DNA of 64,000 bases from contig OZ176056.1 in the NCBI GenBank assembly GCA_964247055.1, forward strand, positions 1,178,001 to 1,242,000, read 5' to 3'. The notes under the pieces are model-generated. The model ran no database searches and was not told the DNA's origin. It worked only from the letters and a program-made list of their open reading frames with translations. Shown piece after piece: positions 24,501-36,600 of this stretch (position 1 is the stretch's first letter; each line of letters starts with the position of its first letter). Both the position numbers and the translations under genes were made by a program. Source of the DNA: Paragordius varius (Eukaryota; Nematomorpha).

Positions 24501-25480
24501 GTTGATGGGTATTATTGGTTGTTGTTGAGTAATAGCTCATCAAAATGGTCGGAAGGGTTCATGTTAAAACGGGTTAATTCGGTAAACATATTGCACAAAC
24601 TCGAGGAAACCTTTGCCCGGTTTGGGTTTCCGAGGACGGTAATTAGTGATATCGCTTCTTATTTCAATATTTCGTACTTTACATCCACCCTAACAAACTT
24701 GAGAATTAAGCACGGAGGGTAACCCCCTATCATCCTAAAAGTAATGGGATAGTAGAAAGGTTAGTGGGGACCCTAAAGGGCAAGTACAGAAAAATCAAAA
24801 ATTATAATATTTCACCACAAGAAGCTTTCAATACTACTTTATGGTCGTACCGTAAACATGTTACCACAAAAGAAACCCCCTTTCAACTACTCTTTAAACG
24901 AGTCTCCCAAACACCCCTGACCTGGATTAACACGAAAACAACAGTCTTAGATGCACCCCGTCCACGTCGTGAGTTTTCAATGGACCAACGCATAATGATG
25001 AAAAACGAACAAAATGCTGGATGGCGAGCCGACGATGTTGTTGATAGAACTGGTCTCCTTTCGAGTGTGTGAGATCAGGTAAACCAGAAGATTGTCAGAA
25101 AGCATGCAGACCAGTTGAAACATGTAGACCCACCCGCCAACCCAACTGCACCGGTCACCCAAAACAATAGTAATGATAGTGATAAAGACAATAACAATAA
25201 TAATAATGGTAACAGTATTGATAATAATAATAATAATGAGAAAATAAATGATAATAATAATGAAAGTAGTAATGATAACATTAATAACAATAATGACAAT
25301 ATCAATGAAATTCCGCACAAGCGTCGTTACCCTGAGAGAATTCGGAAGCCGGTCCGGTTCTCCTAAGGGGAAGTGATGTTACATGCAAATTTGAAATATA
25401 TACTTTAGTTGTATATCATAATTTTCTGTGAGATTTGAATTGTATTATTTTTATATTTTTTTGGTACTATGTAAATATTA
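21600..25480 (+). mobile_element. Fossil Ty3/Gypsy LTR retrotransposon, broken
   Basis: Family parts appear in the usual order. Gag-like sequence with a zinc knuckle lies at about 21.6-22.3 kb. An aspartic protease with DTGAD is near 22.37 kb. Reverse transcriptase with YLDDVLVTG lies at about 22.7-23.4 kb, RNase H with TDASDIGFG at about 23.6-24.0 kb, and integrase-derived sequence at about 24.3-25.07 kb. An Asn-rich C-terminal tail sits over AAT/GAT trinucleotide runs at about 25.11-25.37 kb. The protease-to-RT order, followed by integrase, is that of Ty3/Gypsy. A purine-rich AAGGGGAAG at about 25367-25375 followed by TGATGTTACATG may mark the start of a 3' LTR; no 5' partner was found. The coding part carries several (more than three) breaks, so this is an old, inactive copy, though RT is still easily recognised. 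A minus-strand hAT inserted just downstream. Confidence 0.93.
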
Positions 25481-25542
25481 TATCCTTTGTTACACGAAAT
25501 TTTATTGTTATAAAATTATGTACACCTAAAAATAGTATATAT

Positions 25543-28258
25543 CAGGGGTGGCCACACTTTTTTTGTCGAGAGCTTTTTTTTTGGCTTTTTTGTTAAAAAA
25601 AGAGTTCGCGGTCACCCAGAAATATTTATCAAAAAAACTCAATCAACACTTTAAATGATGTATATACCTGCTTTACAGATTAGAGTGACTTGTTTAAACC
25701 ATTTTAAAATTGTAATTTTTTTATCTATCAACCAAATACAAAAATAATTTTAATTAAAAGACAATGGGTTATTAACTACCTTAATTTTTTAACCAACATA
25801 AAACACTTCAAAATATTTATTTATTAAATTTCTATTATATGAAATTTTACAATATAAAAATTTAAACAATGCATTTGAAATTACAGGGGAGAATACATTA
25901 TGATACAAAAAATAAAAGAAATAAAAAATAGCATTCCAATTTAGAACCATAATTTGAACATAAATAAGAGTACATTAAAATTGTATCAGTTTTAATTCTA
26001 TCCACATATTTTTTAGTAAATCGGCTTTTTCCTAAGCGAAAATACAACTCGATAAACATCCATATTTAATAAAGAAATAAATATTTAAAACGCCCGACTG
26101 CGAAAAAATTCAGAAAGTTTATCTAAATTAGGTTCAAATGAAGTCAAAGCAATTCTCAAACATGATTCTAAATGTTTATTAGTTAATTGTGACCTCTGTT
26201 TAGTTTTGATAGCATTCATAATTGAAAAAGCCGATTCACATAAATATGTGGATCCAAAAAAAGAATTGAATAATGCAGCGGTTTTCCAAATATGGGGGTA
26301 TTTATCTTTATTTATAAATTTATATATATCTGATCCTAATGATTTTAGATGGATATCGCATTTAACATTTATTAATTCCTTTTCCAACTCTGCTAAATTT
26401 GGTACACCAAGAAAGTGGCTGAGTTTTTGAGCAATATATTCAACATTATTATTATTATTAAATGGGCATGATAAAAAAATAACGATGTATTCAAGTTTAT
26501 TTATAGATGAAAATCGTTTTTCAAAATCATTAATAAGCAGACCAATATCATCTGCATATTTTTCAAAAGAGAGATTCTCTATTTTTTCAGACACCGCTGC
26601 CAGATTAAAAAAATGTTTTAAATCTCGGTTTTTTAATTGTGTTTCTACTACTGTTAGTGTTTCCTTAAAAGATTTTAAAGCACCCATCATATCCATTATT
26701 GTTTTATCTTTTCCTTGTAATTGGATGTTTAATTTATGCAATTTTTCCGTGATATCGCATAAAAATGCAAGATCAAGCAGCCAATCTTGATCTTTCAATT
26801 CAGGGTATGAAAATTTAGAATTCTCTAAAAAAATTTCTATTTGTGGTAAAAGTTGCCTAAATCTAATTAAAAATGCGGCACGACTCAACCACCTTACATC
26901 AGTATGTAATAAAAGTTCTCCATATTCCACGCCGCAATCATTTAACAAAATTCGAAATTGGCAGCGGGACAAGCTTTTTGTTCGAATGGCGTTAACAATT
27001 TTAAAACAGGGGTTCATTACATGATGGTATTTTAAAACTTTTGAACATAAAACTTGATTATGGATTATACAATGGTAATCAATGAGCACTGTGATTTTTA
27101 CATAAAGCGATAAAGCCGTTGTTAACGCCAATCATAGCTGGAGCTCCATCAGTAGTTATAGATGCGAGTTTTACGATGGGAAGTTTCGTATCTGTGATAA
27201 ATTTATAAAAAGAATCAAAAATATCCTGCCCTCTGGTTCGTTCGTGGAGAAGTATTATAGTTAATAATTCCTCCTTTGCAGATAAATCACTAAATATCAT
27301 ACGAATAAAAATGCATAATTGGGCGATTCCAACATAATCGGTGGACTCATCGAGTTGCAAGGAAAAAAAATACAGTTATTAATATTTTCATGTAAAATTT
27401 CATCAAGATTATTACTAATATCTTCAGCCCTGCGCATAACGGTATTTCTCGATAAGCTTATGCTTTTAATAGCTGTCATAATATTATTTTTGTTATCAAA
27501 ATTTTCAAATAAAATATCACAAGCGCTAATAAAGGCTTCTTTAAATATTTCACCATCTTGAAATGGCTTATTGTTCCGAATGAGTATTTCCGCTACCTTG
27601 GATGAAGCAATCGTAGCATTTTTATAGTCTTTGTTGTATTTAAGTATGCTATTTTGTGAGGCGGATAATTGTTCTTTTAATTCCTTTACTTTAATGTTGC
27701 GTTCTTGAGTTTGTAAGGGGTAGTTTTTGGAGTAATGTGGATGCAGAGATCTATAATGTCTTTCAATATTTGACTTTTTGGGCAAAGCAACAGTACTATT
27801 GCATATTAGACAGGTGCATGTTTCATTTATCATAATAAAAAAGTATTCATGCTCCCAATCTTTCTTGTATCTGTACAACTTTTTTTGGCTCATTCTAAAA
27901 TATAAGTTTTAAAAACCTACTTTTGGTGTATCAAATCAAATCTAACTTCACGATTATGCTTCTGATTTATGAATAAGCTTTGCTCAAAGTTTTGATATAT
28001 TCAAGGGAAATGACTGATTTTAAGTTTTAATGCAAATGCCCAAAAACATATGAATTATAATTAATAAAATAATTTTTTTACACCCTTTTCTTAGACGTTT
28101 TTTTAAAATTTAAACCGTATTTTTTTGTATTTTAAATTTAAATTCGCTCAGAAGTAGCCAACTATCCGAAAAAAATCAATAAAATTTTTAAAAAAAAATA
28201 TTTTCAGGAGTTGTCGCGGTCACGAAAGTGACCGCGGTCACCTCGTTGGCCACCCCTG
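25543..28258 (-). mobile_element. hAT DNA transposon with perfect 8-bp target duplication
   Basis: The left end starts CAGGGGTGGCCACAC; the right end ends GTTGGCCACCCCTG. Flanking duplications are identical: GTATATAT at 25535-25542 and at 28259-28266. The 2716-bp element carries an almost complete minus-strand transposase. The subterminal ends differ: the right end has a GC-rich stem (CGGTCAC..GTGACCG). It is younger-looking than the other hAT copies here, since its frames are long and the duplication is exact. On its right flank it abuts a LINE fragment. Confidence 0.95.
26085..27893 (-). pseudogene. hAT transposase (GTF2IRD2/ZBED5-like), nearly complete, frameshifted
   Basis: Three overlapping minus-strand frames together span one transposase of about 600 residues. 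27893-27297 starts MSQKKLYRYKKDWEHEYFF and holds a BED-like finger (CLICN...IERHYRSLHPH). 27360-27079 holds TTDGAPAMIGVNNGFIALC. 27131-26085 holds HTDVRWLSRAAFLIRF and the C-terminal dimerisation domain (FFGSTYLCESAFSIMNAIKT). Two frame shifts, near 27300-27360 and 27080-27130, separate them, so it is probably inactive. Domain order and length match animal GTF2IRD2-like hAT transposases. A spliced explanation is unlikely because the frames overlap. Confidence 0.88.
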
Positions 28259-28266
28259 GTATATAT

Positions 28267-28605
28267 AAAGTACAAAAAAAACTCAAAATATCATTTCACG
28301 TTACTTTCTGCTCTTCAAATACGATAGCTATGCGTCCTTGTATGTCTTGTGAACTGGTGCTTGATTTGTTGATAATGACTTCGGGGTATGTGTATTCGTT
28401 AACCACTTTTGTTGCGTTAATAATCCGAATCGAGTCAGAGAAATAACTGGATATGATATGTAATATTTTAGTTTTTTTGAGATTTAATGTTGGATTGTAT
28501 TTTTGGCACATTTTTATAAAACTTCGGAAACTGTTTTCAAGGCTTGTTTGTGAATTAACTAAGATTACCGTGTCGTCGGCGTAGTGGACAGTCGCCAGAA
28601 TGCCC
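28267..28605 (-). mobile_element. LINE (non-LTR) reverse-transcriptase fragment
   Basis: Read on the minus strand, the segment gives HYADDTVILVNS (the YADD catalytic motif of reverse transcriptase), then LNLKKTKILH and YTYPEVIINKSSTSSQDIQG, matching the KTK and 'YLGV.I...G....EI..RI' blocks after motif C in Jockey/CR1/RTE-like LINEs. Only about 110 codons remain and the reverse-transcriptase N-terminus is missing. The frame is open from about 28605 down to near 28290. Confidence 0.8.
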
Positions 28606-28689
28606 CCACATTTATTCCTTGCAAGATTTTAATAAAGAATTATTATTTATCTTTCAATTATTTTTATCCATTATATGTGTATCAAGTAT

Positions 28690-30118
28690 TTTATAATTCA
28701 TTTTTTCATATAGCAAATTTACATTTTTTATGCGATTTCAAAAATATTTGGCGTGATGATGAGACTACCTATCGTCGTAAAACAAATATAGCGAAAGCCG
28801 ATCAAATATGGATTTTAGCCAAAACTTTTGTCTTAAAACCGTAAATTTTTTTTCCGATTATCAAAATTTAAAAAATTCATATAAATTACATTTTTAATGC
28901 GATTTCAAAAAAATTTGGGGTAATGATAGGATTACCTATGGGTTACACAAAAAGAATTATGGCGACATCAGCTGATTAAATTTGGTTTTTGGGTAACCAT
29001 TTATGTTTTAAACTTCTTTAAAAACCCTTTTTCATATAAAATTTATATAATTTATATAAATTACATTTTTAAGCGCTTCAAAAAAATTTGGGGTGATAAA
29101 AATATCTATGGGGTACGTAAAAAATTATGGCGACACTAGCAAATCAAATTTGGATTTTAGATAGCCATTTTTGTATTAAACTTCATTAACACCTTTTCCA
29201 TATAATGAAAATTTAAATCATTTATATAAAATACATTTATAATGCTATTTCAAAAATTTAGGGGTGATGATAAGACTACCTATGGGTTACCTAAAAAAAT
29301 ATATGGTGAAATCAACTGATCGAATTTGGATTTTAGGGAGCCATTTTTCATGAAAAAATGGTTATTTTTAATATTTTTTTAATTTAATTTTTTAAATTTA
29401 TCATCATTTCGTCTTTTATTATAATTTTTAATATAATTTTTTAATTTATTATTTAATTTTTATTTTTTTTATATTTTTTTAATTTTTAATATTTTGTTAT
29501 TTTAGATTATTTTTTTTATTTTTTAATTTTTATTATTTTCTTTTTAATATTTATTTTATTATTCATTTTTCATTTTTTTATTTTTTTTTAATTATTTTTT
29601 TATTTTGATTTTTTTTAATTTAATTTTATTATTTTTAATATTAATTTATTTATTTTTATTATTTTATTTTTTTTATTTTATTATTTTTATCTTATTATTT
29701 TTTAATTTTTATTAATTAATTTATTTATATTTATATTTATTTTTATATTTTAATTTTCAATTTATTAGTTTCATATTACATATTTTATTATTATTATTAA
29801 ATTTGTTTATTTGAATTTTTGATTTTTTGATTTTTTTTATTATTTTTTTATTTTTATTTTGAATATTTTTAATATTTTATTAATTTTATTTTTAATTTAT
29901 TATTAAATTTAATTTTTAATATTTTTTATATTTTTATTATTTATTTATTTTTATTATTTTTTATTATTTTATCCTTAATAAAATTCATATATGTTACATT
30001 TATAGTCAAATCTCAAAAATATTTGGGGTGATGATGGAACTTCCAAAGGGTTTCAAAAAAAATTATGGCGACATCACCTAATCAAATTTGGATTTTAGGC
30101 AGCCATTTTTATTCTTAT
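28690..30118. repeat. Degenerate tandem repeat, about five 150-170-bp units, interrupted
   Basis: A unit containing ATGCGATTTCAAAAATATTTGG, GTGATGATGAGACTACCTAT, a 'TATGGCGACAT' block and TTTGGATTTTAG recurs about five times: near 28.70, 28.87, 29.03 and 29.20 kb and again at 29.98-30.12 kb. The copies are strongly diverged. A 600-bp T/A low-complexity tract separates the fourth and fifth units. The fifth unit ends about 40 bp before the first segmental-duplication copy. Confidence 0.8.
29363..29972. repeat. Low-complexity T/A tract, about 610 bp
   Basis: Almost only T and A on the plus strand, in TTTTA/TTTA/TTA runs with T greatly outnumbering A and scarcely any G or C. The strong strand asymmetry suggests expansion of a T-rich microsatellite inside the surrounding tandem repeat. 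Confidence 0.95.
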
Positions 30119-30160
30119 AAACTTAGTAAACTATATTATCATAGTTAAATAATATTGGAA

Positions 30161-32310
30161 AATATTTTTTAATCTTAAAAGCAATTTAATTTTGTCTTAG
30201 GCTGTTATAACTTTTAAGATAGAATGTTTGTTAACTTGTTTATATATTACATTGTAGTTGGAGCGTACCTTGTACTATAGAAAACTGACCTTATAAAATG
30301 TTTTTTCAACGTGATATCCAAATATTTTTTTAAAAATTATTTTATTAAATATTCCGATGATGAATGCTATTATGCGAACATTAATTTATAATTTTATAGC
30401 ATGTATTCTACTAAGTCAAACGACAGGTAATTTGCGGCAGTTTGTGCTTTTAGGAAAACTTTTTGACTGCTTTAAATAGCAAATTATGTCAATTTTTAAT
30501 TTTAAAAATAATTTACAGATTCTTAGATTTTCACTGTAAAACTTATATTTCGAGTGATATGGTCTTCTGATTAGATAGAGTAAGGATTCGTCAATGTTAG
30601 TAAATAGATATAAAAACAGTCATTCACTTATTAGATACCTTTAATAATAATAAAATGTCTCTACTTCATATCTGTCCAATAACCTTTTTAGACTTTAGCT
30701 ATGCAGTAATTTTCTAAATTTTGAGTTTCTATAAAATGCCAACAATATATAAATTTGATATTATAATACCAAACAAATATGAAATCGATATGTAAAATCA
30801 ATCATTATATAAAACGCCATTATCAGTGTTATGACATGACATTATGTGATAAATCTCTTTTTATAGCATTTTTAAAGTCGGTAAAACTTCAATGGAATAA
30901 TTTAATAAAAATGCGTAACTTTAATCCTTAGTGATTAAGCCATAATTTATTATTTGATAGACAAAATATATATTTTTATTTGCTTAAAAAATAAAAAAAT
31001 TGTAAACGTTTTTTTAATGAATAATAATCATATTTACTTTATATTAATTGAAAAAAATCTAAATTTTAAATGATATCACTATTTTATTTATTAGCAATAT
31101 TGATTGTGACTGAATAGTTTAGTTTATATTATACCACACCTCTTCATCTTGAATAAACTTCTTATTGATTTGCATATTCTCAGTACCATGGCATTTTTAT
31201 AGTATTGATAATTTTAAAAATTTTATTATACACAAATTTAGGGAATTTAAGATAATCAAAAACACACATTTTTTTAAAACGTTATTTTAAAGTTTGAGGG
31301 TGTTAAAGTGTTTAAAAAATTTGAGGAGTAATGGTATATTTTTTTTAAATATTGATAAAAGTTTGCGAATAATTACGCCAATCGACCGGTTTTTTAAATT
31401 GATTCGTGCTATACGAATTTTTATTTTTTTATATAATTATATAGCATATCGTAAACAAATTGTATTCGGTAAAGATATATATACACTTACATATTTTTAT
31501 GTTTTTACCTGATTATGATTTATTAAATTACTTCAGAATATTAATATTTATGATTAACTAATATAAACAAAACTTTTTTATAAAAAGTATTAGCAAAAGT
31601 CAATTGATATTTTTTACATATAGTTAACATTTTATTGTAAATTAGTTATTGAGATCAAGGATGACAATTATTCACTTAATACTAATCAATCCAAAACGGA
31701 CATTGAACAAAGTATATCTATCTATTTATATATATTTACATATATATATATGCCTTTGTCGAAAAAAATATTTAAATATGCATTACAATGGTTGATACTA
31801 GAATTATATTTTAAAATTGGTTCCAAATATGAATAAACAATTTTTTGTTTTGACTTTTCCACATATTTTTTGAAAATAAACTTTTATGGTTTCATTTTAA
31901 ATTCGGTTTTAGTTTTAGTGTCTTTGATACAGCTCGTTTTTGAAGTGATTGTCAAATCTTGATTTCATATTTTTTAAAATATTATAAAGAACCGGACATC
32001 GTATGATTCTAAATCATACATTATAAAAGATTTTTAAAAAGGAAAATGTGAATTTTTACACTGTTTATTACAGCGGTTTCGATTACAAATGCAATGCTGT
32101 TTCTATCGTATTATAATAAAATTTATATTTAAATATTTATTATTAGGAATTTCAAATATACAAGTTATAATTAAATATAACCCTTTTTTGCATAATTATT
32201 TTTATTAGGCAATCATTATTTGTCTAATTCGAATTAGATTTTGCAGGATCTCACTAAAATACCGAACGTGTCGGTTACTGAATTCGCGATAAGTAATATT
32301 TTTATACTAT
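30161..32310 (+). repeat. Segmental duplication, copy 1 (partner 45971-48045)
   Basis: A 2.1-kb block is alignable throughout with 45971-48045 in the same orientation, with many substitutions and small indels outside the proposed exons. Both copies contain the same leader exon and three further small exons in the same order. Similarity stops just after the donor of the 32247-32292 exon; downstream exons differ between the copies. Confidence 0.93.
30291..30298 (+). promoter_or_regulatory. TATA-like box upstream of the leader exon, copy 1
   Basis: TTATAAAA, 66 bp before the ATG, lies in a 5' flank conserved with copy 2 (46092-46099). In a genome this AT-rich the motif itself is weak evidence; the conserved position is the main support. 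Confidence 0.3.
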
Positions 32311-32672
32311 GGTTAGTTTGAAAAAGTATTTGTCTTTGTATTTTTACTGTTATCTCTATAATTTCAATTTTTAGCTGTAAAATATTTTGAGAGATGTTCT
32401 GTTTGTATAAGCATCAATTTTTACTGTCTTACAAATCTCTTATATTATATATATATATATATATATTCGTACGACCCAAAAATTTTATGTATTTGTATAA
32501 AAACTAATGTGTGCATTTCTTTTTTTAGGCGGTTTCTGATAATTATCGCTTCTCATATGTTTTGCCCGATACGGAATACGAGATTGTGGTTAGACCAGTC
32601 TTTATAGATCAAGATGCCGCATCCACAGAAGCAAGTTCACATCGTGTTTATGTTCAAACGAATCACTGCTAA
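30357..32672 (+). CDS. Small secreted FN3-like protein, six exons (gene A)
   Basis: Proposed exons are 30357-30426, 31445-31468, 32147-32163, 32247-32292, 32375-32400 and 32529-32672. All have GT/AG boundaries, and phases chain without conflict (1, 1, 0, 1, 0, stop), giving 327 nt and 108 residues. Exon 1 is a signal peptide (MMNAIMRTLIYNFIACILL..). The last four exons read like one fibronectin type III module, with IPNVSVTEF, then TVKYF, then YRFSYVLPDTEYEIVVRPVF, ending SSHRVYVQT. Between this and the paralogous copy the exons are better conserved than the introns: the 24-nt exon is identical, the 17-nt exon differs by one in-frame codon, and the 46-nt exon has three silent changes among five. 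AATAAA follows at 32713. Likely an extracellular protein; ligand unknown. Splicing is inferred, not proven. Confidence 0.62.
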
Positions 32673-33689
32673 TCATGAAACTAAATTTTAGAAAAAACTA
32701 TTATATAATTAAAATAAATATGGGTTATCGGGCGATGGTTTAAATTACGATGTGATATGTTTGATTTACAGATTAATCCCCTTTTTTAATAATCTATCTA
32801 TAGTATATCCTGGAAAGTACAAATAAATTTTAGTTATTATGGCCAATAGATATAAATATATACTGATCGAGTTGGGGTTTTATTTGCTTAATATTCTACA
32901 TTACGCTTTTGTTGATAAAAGATCTCTCTCTGATGTTTCAATATCTACCCGTGATTTATTTTATGGACCCCAGTTTGAATTGAGAAATATTAGGAGATGA
33001 CTTGTTGTAATACATTAATCAATATCAATTTATTTATTATCACTAACCTACGGATAGGAAACTAACTTGATTATACTTTAACGGTCTACACAGATTATCG
33101 TATTATTGTGTTTTACATCCACTGATTACCAAAGTCGCCATTTTTCAGTAACAAGATTGATGTTTAATGTTGTCTTATACGAGTAAATTGCAAGCAGATT
33201 GTGGAGGTCGGTTTATATCAAAACTAAATTGGTTTGAAGAAATATGAGACTAACACACTAGGTGGATATCCTATAAAAAGTCGATTTTCTTATAAGTTAT
33301 TATCTTTAATATTTTCAAATTTTCGCTAATTTTTGTATGAAACTTACAGTAATTTAACTTACACAGACAACATGCAAAAATTAAAAATAACCATTTCTTT
33401 TTTTTGTTTTTTTATTTAACTCTTTGGGTTGTGAAATGGGGATTAGAGATGTAAATTGGTTTAGCTTATTTTTATAATTATGGGAATCATAATTTATGAA
33501 TAAGTAGAGTAGTCTTTTAAAAAATGATTTTTCAATTTTTCCATGTTGTGTTTGTAATATTAATATTTGTGAAATAGCTTTTTCTCGTTATTGTACAAAA
33601 TGCTTAAAACATGAGCATATATAATTTAAGCAACAATCATTTTATTAAAGTTAATGTTTTTTAAATAATAACACACAAATAGAATACAT
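32673..33689. other. 3' flank of gene A, no further gene recognised
   Basis: Contains the AATAAA at 32713-32718. No other gene, RNA or transposon is recognised before the satellite array begins near 33690. Confidence 0.4.
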
Positions 33690-36600
33690 AAACCCTACAA
33701 CCTTCTCTTGTTTTGAAAATCGGTGGGTTCGGTGATGAGTGGTGGTAAAAAACAATAAAACGGTAACCTATTTAGTTTTTTACAGTAAACTCAAGTTAGC
33801 CAAGTCTTTACAATAAAATGTCCGGCAAAATCTGTTTTCAATCAATTCTCAACTCGTTCACAACCAAAACACCGTCTATCTTGTTACTGAATGGCGGCTT
33901 CGGTGATGAGTGGATGTACACAATAATACTTTAATCTGTTTAGTCTTTACAGTAAACTCAAGTTAGGCAAGTCTTTACAATAAACCGTCCGGCAAAATCT
34001 GTTTTCAATCAATTCTCAACTCGTTAACAACCAAAACACCGTCTATCTTGTTACTGAATTGGGGCTTCGGTGATGAGTGGATGTACACAATAATACTTTA
34101 ATCTGTTTAGTCCTTTACAGTAAATCTGTTTTCAATCGATTCTCAACTCGTTCACAACCAAAACACCGTCTATCTTGTTACTGAATTGGGGCTTCGGTGA
34201 TGAGTGGATGTACACAATAATACTTTAATCTGTTTAGTCTTTTACAGTAAACTCAAGTTAGCCAAATCTTACAATAAACCGTCCGGCGAAATCTGTTTTC
34301 AATCAATTCTCAACTCGTTAACAACCAAAACACCGTCTATCTTGTTACTGAATTGGGGCTTCGGTGATGAGTGGATGTACACAATAATACTTTAATCTGT
34401 TTAGTCCTTTACAGTAAACTCAAGTTAGCCAAGTCTTTACAATAAACCGTCCGGCAAAATCTGTTTTCAATCAATTCTCAACTCGTTAACAACCAAAACA
34501 CCGTCTATCTTGTTACTGAATTGGGGCTTCGGTGATGAGTGGATGTACACAATAATACTTTAATCTGTTTAGTCCTTTACAGTAAACTCAAGTTAGCCAA
34601 GTCTTTACAATAAACCGTCCGGCAAAATCTGTTTTCAATCAATTTTCAACTCGTTAACAACCAAAACACCGTCTATCTTGTTACTGAATTGGGGCTTCGG
34701 TGATGAGTGGATGTACACAATAATACTTTAATCTGTTTAGTCCTTTACAGTAAACTCAAGTTAGCCAAGTCTTTACAATAAAATGTCCGGCAAAATCTGT
34801 TTTCAATCAATTCTCAACTCGTTCACAACCAAAACACCGTCTATCTTGTTACTGAATGGCGGCTTCGGTGATGAGTGGATATACACAATAATACTTTAAT
34901 CTGTTTAGTCTTTACAGTAAACTCAAGTTAGGCAAGTCTTTACAATAAACCGTCCGGCAAAATCTGTTTTCAATCAATTCTCAACTCGTTAACAACCAAA
35001 ACACCGTCTATCTTGTTACTGAATTGGGGCTTCGGTGATGAGTGGATGTACACAATAATACTTTAATCTGTTTAGTCCTTTACAGTAAACTCAAGTTAGC
35101 CAAATCTTACAATAAACCGTCCGGCGAACTCTGTTTTCAATCAATTCTCAACTCGTTAACAACCAAAACACCGTCTATCTTGTTACTGAATTGGGGCTTC
35201 GGTGATGAGTGGATGTACACAATAATACTTTAATCTGTTTAGTCCTTTACAGTAAACTCAAGTTAGCCAGGTCTTTACAATAAACCGTCCGGCAAAATCT
35301 GTTTTCAATCAATTCTCAACTCGTTCACAACCAAAACACCGTCTATCTTGTTACTGAATTGGGGCTTCGGTGATGAGTGGATGTACACAATAATACTTTA
35401 ATCTGTTTAGTCCTTTACAGTAAACTCAAGTTAGCCAAGTCTTTACAATAAACCGTCCGGCAAAATCTGTTTTCAATAAATTTTCAACTCGTTAACAACC
35501 AAAACACCCTCTATCTTGTTACTGAATTGGGGCTTCGGTGATGAGTGGATGTACACAATAATACTTTAATCTGTTTAGTCCTTTACAGTAAACTCAAGTT
35601 AGCCAAGTCTTACAATAAACCGTCCGGCAAAATCTGTTTTCAATCAATTCTCAACCAAAACACCGTCTATCTTGTTACTGAATTGGGGCTTCGGTGATGA
35701 GTGGATGTACACAATAATACTTTAATCTGTTTAGTTCTTTACAGTAAACTCAAGTTAGCCAACAATAAACCGTCCGGCAAAATCTGTTTTCAATCAATTC
35801 TCAACTCGTTAACAACCAAACCGTCTATCTTGTTACTGAATTGGGGCTTCGGTGATGAGTGGATATACACAATAATACTTTAATCTGTTTAGTCCTTTAC
35901 AGTAAACTCAAGTTAGCCAAGTCTTTACAATAAACCGTCCGGCAAAATCTGTTTTCAATCAATTCTCAACTCGTTAACAACCAAAATACCGTCTATCTTG
36001 TTACTGAATTGGGGCTTCGGTGATGAGTGGATGTACACAATAATACTTTAATCTGTTTAGTCCTTTACAGTAAATCTGTTTTCAATCGATTCTCAACTCG
36101 TTCACAACCAAAACACCGTCTATCTTGTTACTGAATTGGGGCTTCGGTGATGAGTGGATGTACACAATAATACTTTAATCTGTTTAGTCTTTTACAGTAA
36201 ACTCAAGTTAGCCAAATCTTACAATAAACCGTCCGGCGAAATCTGTTTTCAATCAATTCTCAACTCGTTAACAACCAAAACACCGTCTATCTTGTTACTG
36301 AATTGGGGCTTCGGTGATGAGTGGATGTACACAATAATACTTTAATCTGTTTAGTCCTTTACAGTAAACTCAAGTTAGCCAAGTCTTTACAATAAACCGT
36401 CCGGCAAAATCTGTTTTCAATCAATTCTCAACTCGTTAACAACCAAAACACCGTCTATCTTGTTACTGAATGGCGGCTTCGGTGATGAGTGGATGTACAC
36501 AATAATACTTTAATCTGTTTAGTCCTTTACAGTAAACTCAAGTTAGCCAAGTCTTTACAATAAACCGTCCGGCAAAATCTGTTTTCAATCAATTTTCAAC

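Noticed and set aside
24977-25320. Minus-strand Ile/Leu-rich frames
   Set aside because: They are shadows of the Asn-rich AAT/GAT trinucleotide tail of the Gypsy fossil.
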